This document shows positions 34,800 through 48,607 of a DNA stretch of 64,000 nt, piece after piece. This DNA is from Rodentolepis nana (taxonomy: Eukaryota > Platyhelminthes > Cestoda > Cyclophyllidea > Hymenolepididae). Below the pieces are notes generated by a model that was given only the letters and a program-made list of their open reading frames with translations, was not told the origin of the DNA and did not search any database. Each line of letters opens with the position of its first letter. The stretch's first letter is position 1. The stretch covers positions 1 to 64,000 of the forward strand of contig UZAE01012052.1 in the NCBI GenBank assembly GCA_900617975.1. The letters are read 5' to 3'. Both the position numbers and the translations under genes were made by a program.

Positions 34800-37700
34800 T
34801 CAATAATGAAAAGTTGCGTTTAATTTTCCGCCTTTTTTCTCAGCTGAATTGAGTATTTTTTGTTGAAGAGGCAATAATATTCCCTAGGTTACTGGCGGTA
34901 AATCATAGTGCGATATTTTTATCTCCCTGTGTCCTTTTCTAGATATCCACTGACGTAGAAATAGCCATCATGCTTGTTCGCAAATTGGCTGGGTCATTTA
35001 GGAATTATTCGTGCCTGGAAGAATATTAAGGTTACTTTGCCCTGACGCGGTTAGTATTCAACTTAGCAATTTTAAATGGAATTTTTTTCACTAATATACC
35101 TTCCGATTTTAAATATTTTTAGTGGAACAGACCTTTATGTGGTACATAGTATTGAACCATTGACCAATAATCTCCAAGGTGGGGTCGTTTTTTGTCTTCA
35201 AAACATCCAAAATTTTTCTACCCTCTTTTATCCGTCACATGATCTATGACCGCTACTGATATTAGCATCTGAGTAGATCACTCTTATAACCTATATCTTG
35301 TGTTTGACGCTACTAGCATAGTACATGGCGTCAATTATATTTCATGTGGAAAAGACGACAGGTGTAGCCAATCATTCCTTGGCCGACGTATCGCAAATGC
35401 AGTACATCTTATAAAGAGGCTTCGTGAATCTATATATAACTCAAAGATTAAGCCCAATGTGCTGTGTTGTTTTTTCAATTTTATGAGTAGAGTTGAGAAC
35501 TTGGGATAGAAGTAGACGGCTTGCATTTCTTTGTTGAAATTCATGCTCCTGACTAAGTTCTTTAAGAGAACGGACAGCTACAAATGCCAAATTAAGTGAT
35601 TAACTAAGCAAGCTTATAAGTTTGTTTAGAGAAAACTGCATTTCAACGCTTGACATTTTGTATCAACTAGGTTTCGGCTTGTAGTTAAAGACCTTCAAAC
35701 CTTCGCTAGAAGAAGTATTGAGTATATTGACAACGCCATTCTCCCTAAAAAATCAACCGGTAATCAAAAGAGAGTGAATATTAAAGACAGGAATTTGGGC
35801 AGTTATCATGAACATGAAAACAAATCACAATATTTAAGTTTTGGAACCTTGTGCATTGAAATGGATGTTTAGTAGACATTGCATAACCTACATACAAATT
35901 AAAATTGAATAAGGTAGTTTTCGTCACACTACTTTACACCAAATATATTGTGATATACTTCGTTTTACCCCCTGTTAACCTAATAGTGGGTAGATTTTAT
36001 TTTTTTTCATGATATTAAAATTTTGTGATATTTTTGGGCACAAAATAACAACAGTACCATAGCATGAGTAAAGAAAATGCTATGTATATGTTACCCAAAC
36101 TCTCATTAATTAAACTCAACACTTGCGGTTCACTTAAATGAAATGAAATATGTCCGCTTATACATATCACCACGCCCTCTGAAATGACATTTCCTATTCA
36201 TTCATAATAAGTATTCTCAACTGGTTTATTCCTTTTCAATAACCATCTAAAATAACATGAAATTTTTGGTCACTTGCAAAGTTACCCAATTCGTGTGCAC
36301 AAATTAATATTGCTGATTGTAAAGGACATCTTTTGGCAAATACCATGACTGTGCAAGTTGACATTAATTTTCTTTTTGATAAGTCGCTTCTTACACTCCG
36401 TTTAAACTTAAAATAATCATGTGGTCAACATGTGTTTGTTGATTCTTCAAATTCGGTCAGGTATTTCGTGATTAACTGGTGTCATGCATTTGTCCTAAAC
36501 GGTGGTCAGAAAACTGCCAAATCAAAAATGCAGATTGATTGGTTGTAATTTTGATATTTATATGCAAATACTTAGTCTGACAATTAAGTCTAAAGTGGTA
36601 TTAAGGGAAGCAGAAACATTTCTTCATAGATGCAAAAGGTGATTAGCTTAAATTGTCAAATGTATCATGAGTGGGGAATGAAAAAATAAATGAGCTATTG
36701 ATAATGTGCAGTTGAAAATTTAATAACGGTCATTGGTACTCGCAATCTACAAGCAAATAATTCCCTGAATTGGTTTTCATACGCTTCATAGGCTCGGGAG
36801 AGTTTTCGTTCCTTCAAAATTTTGATCTTAACTGTCCTCTTAACAAACATTATCTTTCCAAATTCAAAACCCAAATTACCAGACAGATTCGAATAGTTTC
36901 AGTTCACCTGGACGAAGTTCACTGGATTATCAATAATTGATTTTCACCGTTCATGCCTGGGAGTGTGACCTCGTCACGACTGCAATTACTGGTTTGCCAG
37001 GCAGCCAATCAATTGCATTATCCTAGACGACCTATCATTCGACATTATTACGCGAGTATTCGGGCCTCTTCCACCCAATTTTATTGAATTATTGTAATTA
37101 AATATTTAATTATTAATAATAATTTTTGCCTAAATGGGTCCTGGTACTTTGCAATCTTAATTTGCAGATAATTTCGTCATCAACGATCCAGAGAGTATAA
37201 GCGTCTGCCATGTAGCCAGATATGTTTATCAATTATTCATTATTAAAGAAGTGGGCGACATAAAATGACGGATAAAGTCATGTGAAGAAATAAATTGGAA
37301 AGAAAGTAGGCTTCATTTAAATAGTAAATATTTAAAGCATGGCCGGTACTGTAAACCATAAAAAGAATCTCTCAAGCAAAATAAAATATTTAAAAATAAA
37401 ATGAAAATCAAGAAATGTAATAAATTCCAATTGGTTATTTCATTCGATCAGCATTTTGCAAGAAGTAACTTAGTCTGAGAACCGAATTTGCGAAAATTAT
37501 TTTTCCCACATAAGAAATATAATTTTATGTCCGTTTGATTAACGTAAGGTATTATTAGATATTCGTATTAAATATGTTATTTGAACACAATTGTGAATGG
37601 CGTTCAAAATGGCATTTACCAAACAGTTTGGAAAGCCGTTGATACTGGGGTCCCCATAACAACTATCGGAGGTCTTCAGTGTTCAGATCTATTAAAATCA

Positions 37701-40700
37701 AAATTTTAGAGCATATGTAGAAAGAAAAAAATGCACTTATTCGAATTCTCTCGAAGTCTTTGTTTCCATATTTCGCGACTCAGATCTACTTAGTCTAATC
37801 TCAGTGGGAAGTTAGCATTTCAAATTATTGGGGGTTTCACCACACTCATCAACATTTCAGCAAAATATCTAGACGGCGTTATGAGAGGGTTACTGTTTTG
37901 AAATCATCTAAATTTTTTTTTCAAATTGTCTGAAATAACTCTAGCAAATGAACAATCATGGTGATAATTTTGGTCAAAAGTGGTCGTTGTTACAAATTTC
38001 CCTTCATTTAATCACGAATAATTACAAGTACTTGAAAAGTGCACTCAATTACGCTGACTTAAATTAAAGAAAATGAGGGAATAGAAGGTATTTCCACATC
38101 TTGACGTCTTCAAGGCAACTGCAAAAAAATTCCAGTGCAGTTGGCAAAACGCGTTAGGTTGTTGATCGGCTGTGGAACGTATTAATTCTATGCAAATGTA
38201 CATTGGTAGATGCTAACAGAATTGCGTATTGGCAGATCAAGTGAGACAACAATTTTCGCTACGTATCATTTTATTTTAAGTATTTCTGAAATTTAGGTTA
38301 GAAGGTAGACACTCAAATCCTATGTATCTGTTAGTAAGCCCAGACTACTCTATTTAAGAAAATAGGGACTTCAGTTTGGTGCGTTTACTTACATAAGTAC
38401 AGGGTCAGAGTGCAATCAAGAAGCGAATGTATTGACACTTGAAACTGATGTCTTCTGTGAGCTATCGATTACGTCCGTGTTCGTTACTACCGGATGCTTC
38501 CACAAATACCCCAATTTCTCACCAATACGTCAGCACGAGGATGCGTAAACATCGGGTTTAAAAGTTAAAATGCAATTCTACGGCTCTTCTCAATTTCGAA
38601 CTGAAGCTTGACTCTTCCCATACGAGATGAGTCATTCTGAAGCACGCTACGCGCGCGCTAGACACCCACGGAAGCACATATATATGGAATCTTCCGTTTA
38701 AGAGCCCTGAGAGGACCTTTGGAAAATCCCCATGGTACGAACGACGGTTGCGCAAAATTCCATCCAACAGCACTCAAATTAGTAAAATATCTTGTTTTAT
38801 TCGTTTTGAAACATTTAATTGTAATTCAACATCAATGATTAGTAAATGAGAGTTTTTATTGCGATTTATTGAGTTGTGTTTCTCCACTACGCAACTGCCT
38901 TACCGCGCTATAGGCATTTTATTGCCTTCATCCATACCATCGATTCGCTAGCTTACACTTACTCATTAAAAAAAGGAAATTTTTCGGGTTTATTTCATTC
39001 GCATTTCTTGAAAGCTGTATGTATTTCCATCTAGAGAATCCAAGCTTAATATATAATTTAACATATAAAAGCCATTAACTGTAGTGTATAGACTTATTTT
39101 ATGACCCAACTCAGAGATGGAAGAGTGAAAGATAGGACAGCATGTACCCAATGAACTCAGTCTTTGTGTGCCGTTGCATTCCCGGCTTTAGCGACATGCA
39201 ATTTCGGCTTACGAAAATGAAAATCACTACTGCCTCTACCCATTGCAACAAGCATAAAAATGATGAAAAGTATCACAATGTGACTAGATCAATTTGAGAC
39301 TATTCCATTCGTGCATTATGTTGTTCCTACGGAGACAGCGCAGTAAAATAGGCTGCCAAAAGAATAGTGGAATTGGCAACATTTTGGTTTTTTTCCAAGG
39401 AAGGAAAATTGTACGGCATAATTTAATTAATTAATGGTCCTTAAATAATGTCAATTAGCAAATAACATTTTAAAATGAGGAAGAAGATTGTTGAATATGG
39501 GAATAATAGAGTTCAATTTCACTGGCAACAATGAGGAGGTGAAATACAACTTAGAAAACTATTCAGGACCATTAATCAAGTACAAAGGCTGCTAATACTT
39601 GTAAAACTGAAACATTCAATGAATTGGTGAAATGATGAAGATCTTCTTACAGATCCCACTTTCAACTCAAACAAATTGAACCTCATTCTTTCAAACAGCA
39701 CAGGTTAGATGCACAATCTATGGCTTTTGTGTAGGAATTGTCATGAAATATAATAACGTATACAGCCAGTGCCAAGGAGTATGCAAGGTTGAGGTAACTT
39801 GGCGTTCAATAACTTCAAATTGTGTGCCAAGAGCAATTCTCCTATTCAAGTGATTTCGTACATTAAAAATGACAGCAACTTTCTTTCTTTCGCTGTCTTT
39901 ACGTTACTATTTTGACCTACAAAATGTGACAAAATTACGAAATCAGACAAAAATGTCTAAAACAATAAGCGACGACAATTAGGCATATGCGCAGAAATCA
40001 GCGATGGCGAAGTATGACTTCGAACTCTTCAATTTGCATTTTTTTCCAATTTTAATTGCTAATTAATAGGGAAATTTATTTATTTCAAATCGCAGGCGAT
40101 TCGATAGGAAAATAATTTCATGCAAAGCAAAGTTTAATATTAAATACATTTGCATGCATTTTATTGGTAATAATTTGCCGAAAAGTTGCAGGAAGAGGTT
40201 CTTAACTGATAGTTTGCGGTTATGAGATGCCCTCTGCGGAAGCAAGCGGTCGTGGAAACTCTTTGAAAGAGGTTCCAGATTGCTGCACTTTGGTTGAGAA
40301 AGTTGCTGCAAAATGTGCATAAAAAGAAAGCAAAGATCATCAGAAATCCGGTTTAAGTTAGAGTGCAACTTACTTCTCTTCTAGCAAGTTTCAACTGATA
40401 GGAGGGGCGTACATTGGAGACGAGAAGCTGATGACAACTTTCCAATGTACTTGGAAACCAGTTTTATGGACATTACTGACAAGTACCTTGCAGTCCCCTT
40501 TATGAGAAGCTTAAATGCGGTACCAGCTCTTTATGATCGGAAATAATTGGTGTTTAGCGATAGCAATCAATATCCTGATTTTATGGGGTTTTAGGGAAAC
40601 GTTGCTGACAGCTACCTTATGGATCTATTTCATTACCTTAACTGTATGAGGGTTGTAGGTAAACTTTGAAGAAAGTATGATTTTTATTATTTACTGGATA

Positions 40701-43010
40701 AATCTTACAACTTTCTTATAATATAGCCATTTTTCCTTCACAAATTTTGGCTGCTATTTTAATTTGTTCATTCTTAAATTTGCCGTCTTCTGGCTATTGA
40801 ATATGATACACTTCTCTTATTCAAAACTTAAAAAAAAACTTCTAGCTTCCGGCAAACCTACTCTGGTGAAATGAAACTTTATTTCATCTCTAAAACCCCA
40901 TTTAAAGCTTATGGCGGTTGGCGTTTTCTCCCTCTCTCTCTCTCTCTCCTTTCTTCTACATCCGTAACAATCTTTACTCAACTTTTAACTGGCTGTTATT
41001 AATTTAAAAGAGTGGAAATAGCCTCTCTTATTGGTATGAAGGCCGCCACTACTTTTTATATTTCAAAAATATCTTCCATTAAACTAAATTTAGTGGAATA
41101 AATAGCAGATTTCTTAATTCAGTGGGCCCAATAACAAACGATAGAAAACTTATAATGCATATTTCAACGCCTATTTAATGCCAACACATTTCTAATCACT
41201 TCCCAAGAATTTATAAAATGCATTCCTACTTTAACCACCCTATTTCCCAATTTTATTAAGGCATATTTATGCGCCATTTGGATTTATAAATTGAAAATAT
41301 GAATATATGCTTTCTTTAATTCAGATTCCCTACAGTAAGTTTATATTATTTGCAATTCGTTCACCATGCACGTGTTTGCTGGTAAGACTTCCACTGTAGC
41401 AAGTCCTGCTAATTCTATACGCAGCAGAAATACCTTCATGTTGCCAACGCATGAATGGTGAATATTTTAAGGTTTTTTGGAAACAAAAATTCAATAAGCT
41501 TTTCTGTATTCAGTTATTATCAATAAACGTACTTAGAATAGGCAGCAGTGCACACCCGACCATTAACATATCATTTAGCAAGGAAATACTGACTAAGATT
41601 TTAATGATGTGCAGTAAAATATTGTAATTAATGATATTGCAATTGCATTGATAGCATCGAAATCAATTTTTTTAAAGCACTGATTAATTAATTAAATGTT
41701 TGAATAAAACTAATATAAGCGTTGCATTGCAGTCATGGATGAAAGGAAAACGAACAATCGATTTTCAATTGCGTCAGCATTGCGATGGCAATGCTAACTA
41801 CCAAATCTAAACAATATATCCTTTTCAAATTAAATCACTTAAAAATTTTTTTTATTTTTCCTTGCTATTGCATTTCTATTCTCTGTCTCTCGAATTCATT
41901 TTATTTCCATTCACCAACTCGCTTTGCATCATTATCGGTTTTGCTTTTAAACTAAGAGTTGGAAAGGGTTTTTTTGCCTTTTGTAAGCCATTTCTGAGGC
42001 GTATATTATATAAATGACTTCTTGTTTGAAAAAAAAGACCCCTTCTGTATAAAGCTAAGAGCGACAAAGTACAATCTTCCTCCTTATTTTCAAGTTACGT
42101 CTCATCGATTGAAGAGTCCTCATGACATGGTTAATGCCACAATTTACTTCCATTCTTAATGCCTAATTAATATTTCAATCAGGTACTGGTAAATATTGGC
42201 AAAAAGTTAATATAGACAACCGGGGATTGATATGTCCTTGAATTTTCATTTTGAACGGTTTTAGAATAGTCGAGTGGGAGGTTAATCACAAAGTCAATGT
42301 CGTTTATACGAGCCCACCAATTAATTGCAGCCGAGGATTCGGAGTTGTGAAAGCTAAAAAGGTTCTCCAACAAACTCTTTTAGTTGTTGCATAGATTCCG
42401 GCTATTAAATAATTCAAAGTTTACGCGCTAATTCAATGTTAATCTAAACAAAACTTAAACTTAAACATCCATTTGCATGACAATACAAATGTGAGATAGA
42501 TCATCATCCATTAAATATATATTATCCTATTAAAATGACACACACACATTATATTTAATTCTTTTATACTTCTAATGAATGTATCATTTGTATGTAAATA
42601 GTCCGTCTGCTAACGCGATGAATCTAAATGTAATCCGTTATTGCAAAGGCGAACTTTTTCCTTCATTTGGGCCGGAAAATGGATTGTTAGTTCATAACGA
42701 TAATTGATAAACTTATTTTATTCTGCTACAAATCACTTCAATTCGATAGGATTTATTAAACCGAAGGGACTTAACCTACTTAGAGAGGAATTATATAATT
42801 ACTTTTTGAAACCGATTTTGTACACCCCAATTTTTAGTCCATTAAAATCAAAATTGAAAACGAAAAATTCATTGACAACACTCGCCAGCTTTTCATTAAA
42901 TTTTAATTCTGTTTCTTAAATGCTACTCAATGGTATGTGAAGAATTATATATTTATTATTACCACCGCGATCGTTCTAATTTATATGCGTGAAATATCGA
43001 CCAGCATTCT
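34800..43010. other. No gene seen, long intergenic stretch
   Basis: Over 8 kb of AT-rich DNA without a recognised exon. GC-richer islands at 38440-38770 (with a CGCGCG core near 38650) and 40180-40560 have antisense open frames but no family signature. Confidence 0.55.
40931..40948 (+). repeat. (CT)n microsatellite
   Basis: About nine CT units. Confidence 0.9.
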
Positions 43011-43025
43011 TGTTATGTAAGCATG

Positions 43026-43320
43026 GGGTGTGCGATAGACTTACCTCTACTTGGTGCACCCTGGTAAGTCCATAAACCGGCAGTTGACTTCTGAGTTCAA
43101 ACTATCATGACACCACTGCATGTCATATTCGACCACTTCCACAGTACACACCTCACCTTTCATCTACTTTTGTGTCTGTCTCTTTCACATCTTTAAAACA
43201 CTTTCTGTCCCCCCCCCCTCGACTTTTTTCGTTTTGATGTTCCTCTCCCTCTATGAAGCCTGAAGTCAACTTAAAGGCTAATGATAACTATCATAAAGCC
43301 TGTCATTTGATATAAATAAA
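43026..43320 (+). mobile_element. SINE-like retroposon, copy 8, with TSD
   Basis: Head GGGTGTGCGATAGACTTACC to tail GATATAAATAAA. About 25 bp is deleted after CACCCTGG, joining it directly to a TAAGTCCATAAACCGGC segment. Near-identical 15-bp duplications: TGTTATGTAAGCATG (43011-43025) and TGTTATGTGAGCATA (43321-43335). Confidence 0.9.
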
Positions 43321-43970
43321 TGTTATGTGAGCATAGCATGAAGCTGCATTCAAAGCTTTACACTACGATGCACTTCTTCCAATGTCTCATTCAACTTCCA
43401 GCCAATTGTTAGAGAGGAATTTCCACATTCTTTTAAGCATTAATTTCTACTCCAATTGGTTATTCAAATAAGTGTATAACAAGAAGAAGGGTGTAACGTT
43501 ATTTTCGTGAGTCTTTGTGTGATAACGATTTTGTATTTGGCGCTGCAGGTATAGAGCGTGTGCATAAGCATGAAGATCCCATCAGTTCTTCTACGATTTA
43601 AGGCTCTTAAATACACAAATTCTGGAATAGATTAACGCCCACACCGGAGTCGTTAAATAACAGAAGCTAATTCACCACACTCGTGGAATAAAAGGGTAAC
43701 GAATACCTCCCACACGACGAAAACAATGGATTTTAAAGTCTGATAATTAAACTACAGGAAAAATCATCACTGACGATGATAACCTTCCTATGTCATTTCC
43801 AAAGTAGTAAGTCAAACTATCACCGTGCAAAATTTGCTGTAAAAATCATGAATAGTGGTTCTTAAAAGGGCTGTCAGTGGTTTTACAATTAGTGTATTAA
43901 CGAAATTTGAAATCTCCATTTTAGGCAAATGCAACTATTTTGGACGCTATAACTTGTCATATTAATTATA

Positions 43971-44285
43971 TTCATTTCAAATGGCAGGCTTTTTGATAAT
44001 TATCATTAGCTCTTTAGCTGCTTCCGGACTTCACAGAAGGGAGGAACATCAAAGTGGGAAAAATTCGAGAGAGGAAGAAGAAAAGTGTTTCAATTATATC
44101 AGAGAAAGGCAGACACAAAGGTAGAGAAAAGGTATGGTGAGTATTGTGGAAGTGATCGAATATGACATACAGTCAAGTACTGGTAGTTAGAAGTCAGAAG
44201 TCAACTGCCGGTTTATAGACTTTTTGCCGTATGAATTTATGTTGTCCAGGGTGCATCAAGTGGAGGTAAGTCTATCGCACACCCC
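43971..44285 (-). mobile_element. SINE-like retroposon, copy 9, full length with TSD
   Basis: Tail TTCATTTCAAATGGCAGG at the low-coordinate end; head GTCTATCGCACACCCC at the high end. Duplications GTCATATTAATTATA (43956-43970) and GTCATGTTAATTATA (44286-44300) differ at one base. It lies about 650 bp from copy 8 in the opposite orientation. Confidence 0.92.
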
Positions 44286-45397
44286 GTCATGTTAATTATA
44301 AATCTTTTGAGCAGACATGCTCAACTCAATAGAAATGAAATGTAATTTCGTAAAGCCAAAAGAATAATTGTGGTAAATATTAACAAGGCTCCACCCTCCC
44401 CCCTCCGTGTTATTGGCATGGTGACATATTGTACGAATAATTTTAACCTCCCACTACAATAGCTATAATAATGGGGAAGGTAACCTATTTTTTCACGTTA
44501 TTAAGAAACTCCGACGGTAGACATAATGAATTGACTGTCTGTCTGGTACCTAAAACTTAATAGACCACAATTTAAATTCATAGAACTCAATAAAGATTAA
44601 ATTCTTTAATGACCTTTGCAAATTTTGATCAGAGTGTAAGGAATATGGGGCTATTTTACGTCCATAACATATCTCCTCGTTTAAACTCAACAAAACTTAC
44701 TCATCGGGATACTTAGAATCATTGGTTACTGCTTAAGTAGAGCAGTGTGTTGAGGTTCATTTACCATTTATAAATGAAAGGTTCTATTAATTCAAAAAAA
44801 CAAAATTTAATTCTAAGTGCCAATGATATTGGAAAAGAATTTGAGGATTGTGAAAGCTCTGATGAGGAAACGATGGTCTGAATGTGGGAACCAATTCAAC
44901 TGAGATGGCTAACCATATTCAGCAAAGCACCTTGTTTGCTTATTGATATGTTAAATTTTTAATTTCTAGAAGAGAGCAAGCTTTAGTACTACTGATGAAT
45001 AATTGAATAAAAAATATCGTCAAAAATCTTGTAATGTCTAAATCTTACCAACAAAATAGAGAAGTGGACAACCAATTCGGTACAACGACAGTCAACAACC
45101 CAAGGTTTTAATGAGATTCAATGATTCAACGCATTACATTTTAAAGACTTTTGTACCAAGTGAATTAAAAGCTAAAACATCGAATTTAAAGCTCATATTT
45201 ACTTCGTCTATCAATTAATTATTGGTACTTTATTCCGCAGCAAGGAAAAATTACGTTTTTCTATTATGAACAAAAACTTGAAATTTAGTTAGTATAATTC
45301 AATAGCAAATTAGATGTGGAGGATAAAATTTTGAGTTGCATACTATTAGCTTAATTGGCAGTTCGGTAATTCAAGTTCACAAATTTACAAATTTCAA

Positions 45398-45413
45398 CCC
45401 CCCCCCCCGGGGG
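45398..45413 (+). repeat. C11G5 homopolymer junction
   Basis: A run of C passes directly into a run of G, giving a perfect CCCCCGGGGG palindrome in AT-rich DNA. Confidence 0.85.
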
Positions 45414-48033
45414 TATCACTAATTGAATTCTTCTCAACAATACATAGTGCTAATTAATTAATTGTTAAATTATTATGATCGATCTTGCATCTTAAGGTTC
45501 TTTTCTAAAAAGAATTCGAACAGAAGACTTCTTAACACAACTGTGGTAAAGGGGTAGATTACATTCAAAGTGGACTTTAATAATATTAATCCATTATTGA
45601 TAGCGTTATTGAATTTATTTTGGTATGGGATAACTTTTTAATACCCCTGTAGGTAGGACCTTACATTTGAAAGCATATATTTAATACTCCAAAACAGAGT
45701 AGCCAGCATGTAACTGATAGTGCTATTATATAAAAGAAAGTAGTTGGCACAATCATCGAATAATTTGAAAGTTATGAATAAAGAATTTTATGAGTCATAA
45801 AAGCCAATCAGAAGCAAGTTCAATGATAAAATGGATAATTAATTGGTGGTAGAAGGAAATGAAGTAAACAGCATCGGTTTCCATAGGTTTAGTGAATCAT
45901 TTTTGGATACACGATATATGGGAACGCTAAATTGAATCCACTGACCGGAACATTTCTTTCGAAATTTACATTGCCTAACTGATTATTCAATGAAACGGAA
46001 GCTAATCAAAAGGAAGCTAATCAGAAAAGAGGGATCTTTGGGTGCGTAGAATGTGACCAACATAAATTTATTTCGGAAATTAAAACAATGTGGGAACGAA
46101 GTAAACATTAACTATTGAGGAGCAATGATAATTATCTTGAACATCATTTTAGGTTTATATTCAAATAGCAGGAAACGCAGACGGGAACTAAGCCCAACTG
46201 CACAATATTAATAAATAATAATTGAAGAGGGAAAAATCCATATTAACCGAATAGATCTTTGTAGAAATCGAATTATTTTTTGTAATTAGGAGGAAATGTT
46301 GCTTTTCCTTCATTTCTTAAAATCATCTATAGCACCAGTTGCTTTTTTGTCATCTTTAAGAAAAGTTATTTGGCCATTTAATGTTTGAGTAAACTGAATC
46401 AAGTTACTCTATCTTTCCAAGTGTCGAAATCGTAGCTGTAGGATATCGATTATTGTTATCTAATCTACCTTTTCAGCGTTTCGTTCACATTAAGACTTAT
46501 ATGATTGGTTAACGACACGTGCGTGCAATTTTCCATTATCACATAGCCTCCTTAATACTTCCTCATGGACAACTTTGTTATCATACTCATTCTCTCCTTT
46601 TCAGTCTCACCATCGTGATTGCTCACTTGATTACTACTCACTCTCGACCCACCTTCTTGATCTGGGAACTGTGGTTGTCAGTTGTCAGCCTAATTGTTGT
46701 TCATATTAGGGAAACTCAAATTGTTGGAAGACTAGATATCTCTCCAACTTAACCTTATTTGGCATCATTATTTGAGTTAACTGCAAAATGATAAGAGTTA
46801 AAAAGTAACTATGGGGAAAATTTAATTAAAAGCAAGAGCAAGCACAGAGAATATGAGTATTATATGGAAACGGAGGGATTTCCTCTATCTGTAACATTGA
46901 AATATTTTTTTATGAAACACTTCTTGGATTACTATTTCACTGCATGGCCATGCAATTCAAAGCTGTGTGACCAGTTAATTTTCTTGAATAAATAGGTAGA
47001 TAGAATCATGAAATGCAATCGGGAGACAAAAAATTAAATTCAAAACAAAAATAACCAACATAAGCTCATATGAGATAAACACTTACATGGAATTAGAAAT
47101 TTCCATACAGAATTAAATGAATCACCGATGGCGATTTAAAGAAATGATACTCGATAGAAACATTCCCACAATCCCAAAGCCATCAAATCCTTGCCCACAT
47201 CAAAAAGGGCTTAATCAGTAAATAGCTTGATAAAATTAAAATTCCAAATATCGAATCATGATAAACCCTTACTCTTTATAACCAGTAGATCTTTCAATAA
47301 GAAAAACATGCAAATGCAATTTATGCTTCAGTGTATTTTAAAAAATTATATATTTGTTATAATGGAATGAAAAATCCGTTTTGCAAATTACTGAAAATCT
47401 TTGCCAATGATGAGAATTATTTCAATTAAGATCAAGCAATTTGGCGCATTTTAATTGAGGAATAAACTACTACAAATTTATCCAAATCTTTTATATTTAC
47501 TGGTGAGATAATTTGTTAGTACACGTTTGGTTTAGCAAGATATGTCCAAATAAATATCATTAGCACGACTTATCTACATTCAATTAATCACACACAATAT
47601 TTATTCATCACAATTCACGAAAACAGGCAACATTAGTACCAATAGCAAATATCTTTAAAACCGATGCATCGATAAGTATATGAAAATATTCAAAGGCTGC
47701 CTTTTACAATATGGAAATTATTGACTTCATCAGTTACTTATAATTCCTTGGCGTACAATTTAAAATTTAAATTTAAAATATGAAACAAAATGTCCAAGTA
47801 AGCCGCTCCACTATACTCCTAGAGCATAGTCAATTATCCTAATTGTTGAAAATAATCCGGCATTCTGCATTTGGCGACAAAGCTATTATTATAAATCAAA
47901 GGATACTTAAGCGTTTCGAACTGAAGGGGAAAGTTGCAACTTCAGAAAGTACATCATCCGGAGTGCTTTTGAACTTAAGTTTTTCTTTGATCAAGTCTGC
48001 AAAATACTTACAACGTAATGCTCTTGTATGGAA

Positions 48034-48057
48034 AGGGGGTGGGAGGGGGGGGGGAGG
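48034..48057 (+). repeat. G-run block
   Basis: GGGGG, GGG and a run of ten G separated by single bases; quadruplex-like. Lies 200 bp from SINE-like copy 10. Confidence 0.7.
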
Positions 48058-48268
48058 AAAGAGTTGATTTTTTTGCAAAGTATATTTCATTTCAATTAGG
48101 CTAAGCAAGGCAGCAAAAAAAATTTGAATCTTTCAGTAACACAGGGAATGATCAGTTATTTCCATAATCTAAGCGAGTTTAATAAATGTCATTAAAATAG
48201 GTTTTCTTTAAAAAATTGTACTCCTTTGGCCAGACGTTATTAACCAAGTCTCTCTCTCTCTCTGAATC

Positions 48269-48594
48269 TTATTTATATCAAATGGCAGGCGTTGTAAAAG
48301 TTATTATTAGCCCTTCAGTGGACTTCAGGCTTCACAGAGGAGAAGGAACATCAAAGTGAAACAAGTCGAGATGGAGAGGGGGATCAGAGGAGAGTTTTAA
48401 ATATGTAAAAGAGACAAACAAAAAAAGTAGAGAGAAAAACTGAGGTGAGTACTGTGAAGTAATCAAATATGACATATAATGGGGTGAGGGTAATTTGAAA
48501 TCCGAAGTCAACTGCCGATTCGTAGACTTTTTTGCCGTATGAGTATGCGTTATCCAGGGTGCACCACGTGGAGGTAAGTCTATCGCACATCCCC
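48269..48594 (-). mobile_element. SINE-like retroposon, copy 10, near full length
   Basis: Tail CTTATTTATATCAAATGGC to head GGTAAGTCTATCGCACAT. Inserted at or beside a short TC repeat (48249-48262). Flanks TCTCTGAATCT and TCTCGATAAATCT look like an eroded duplication. Confidence 0.88.
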
Positions 48595-48607
48595 TCTCGA
48601 TAAATCT

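Larger units (their letters stand above)
44301..48248. other. No gene seen
   Basis: AT-rich; only the C11G5 junction and a G-run block stand out. Confidence 0.6.

Noticed and set aside
40063..40368. 101-codon minus-strand frame
   Set aside because: No family signature; GC-elevated patch may be a decayed element but no repeat partner in the window.
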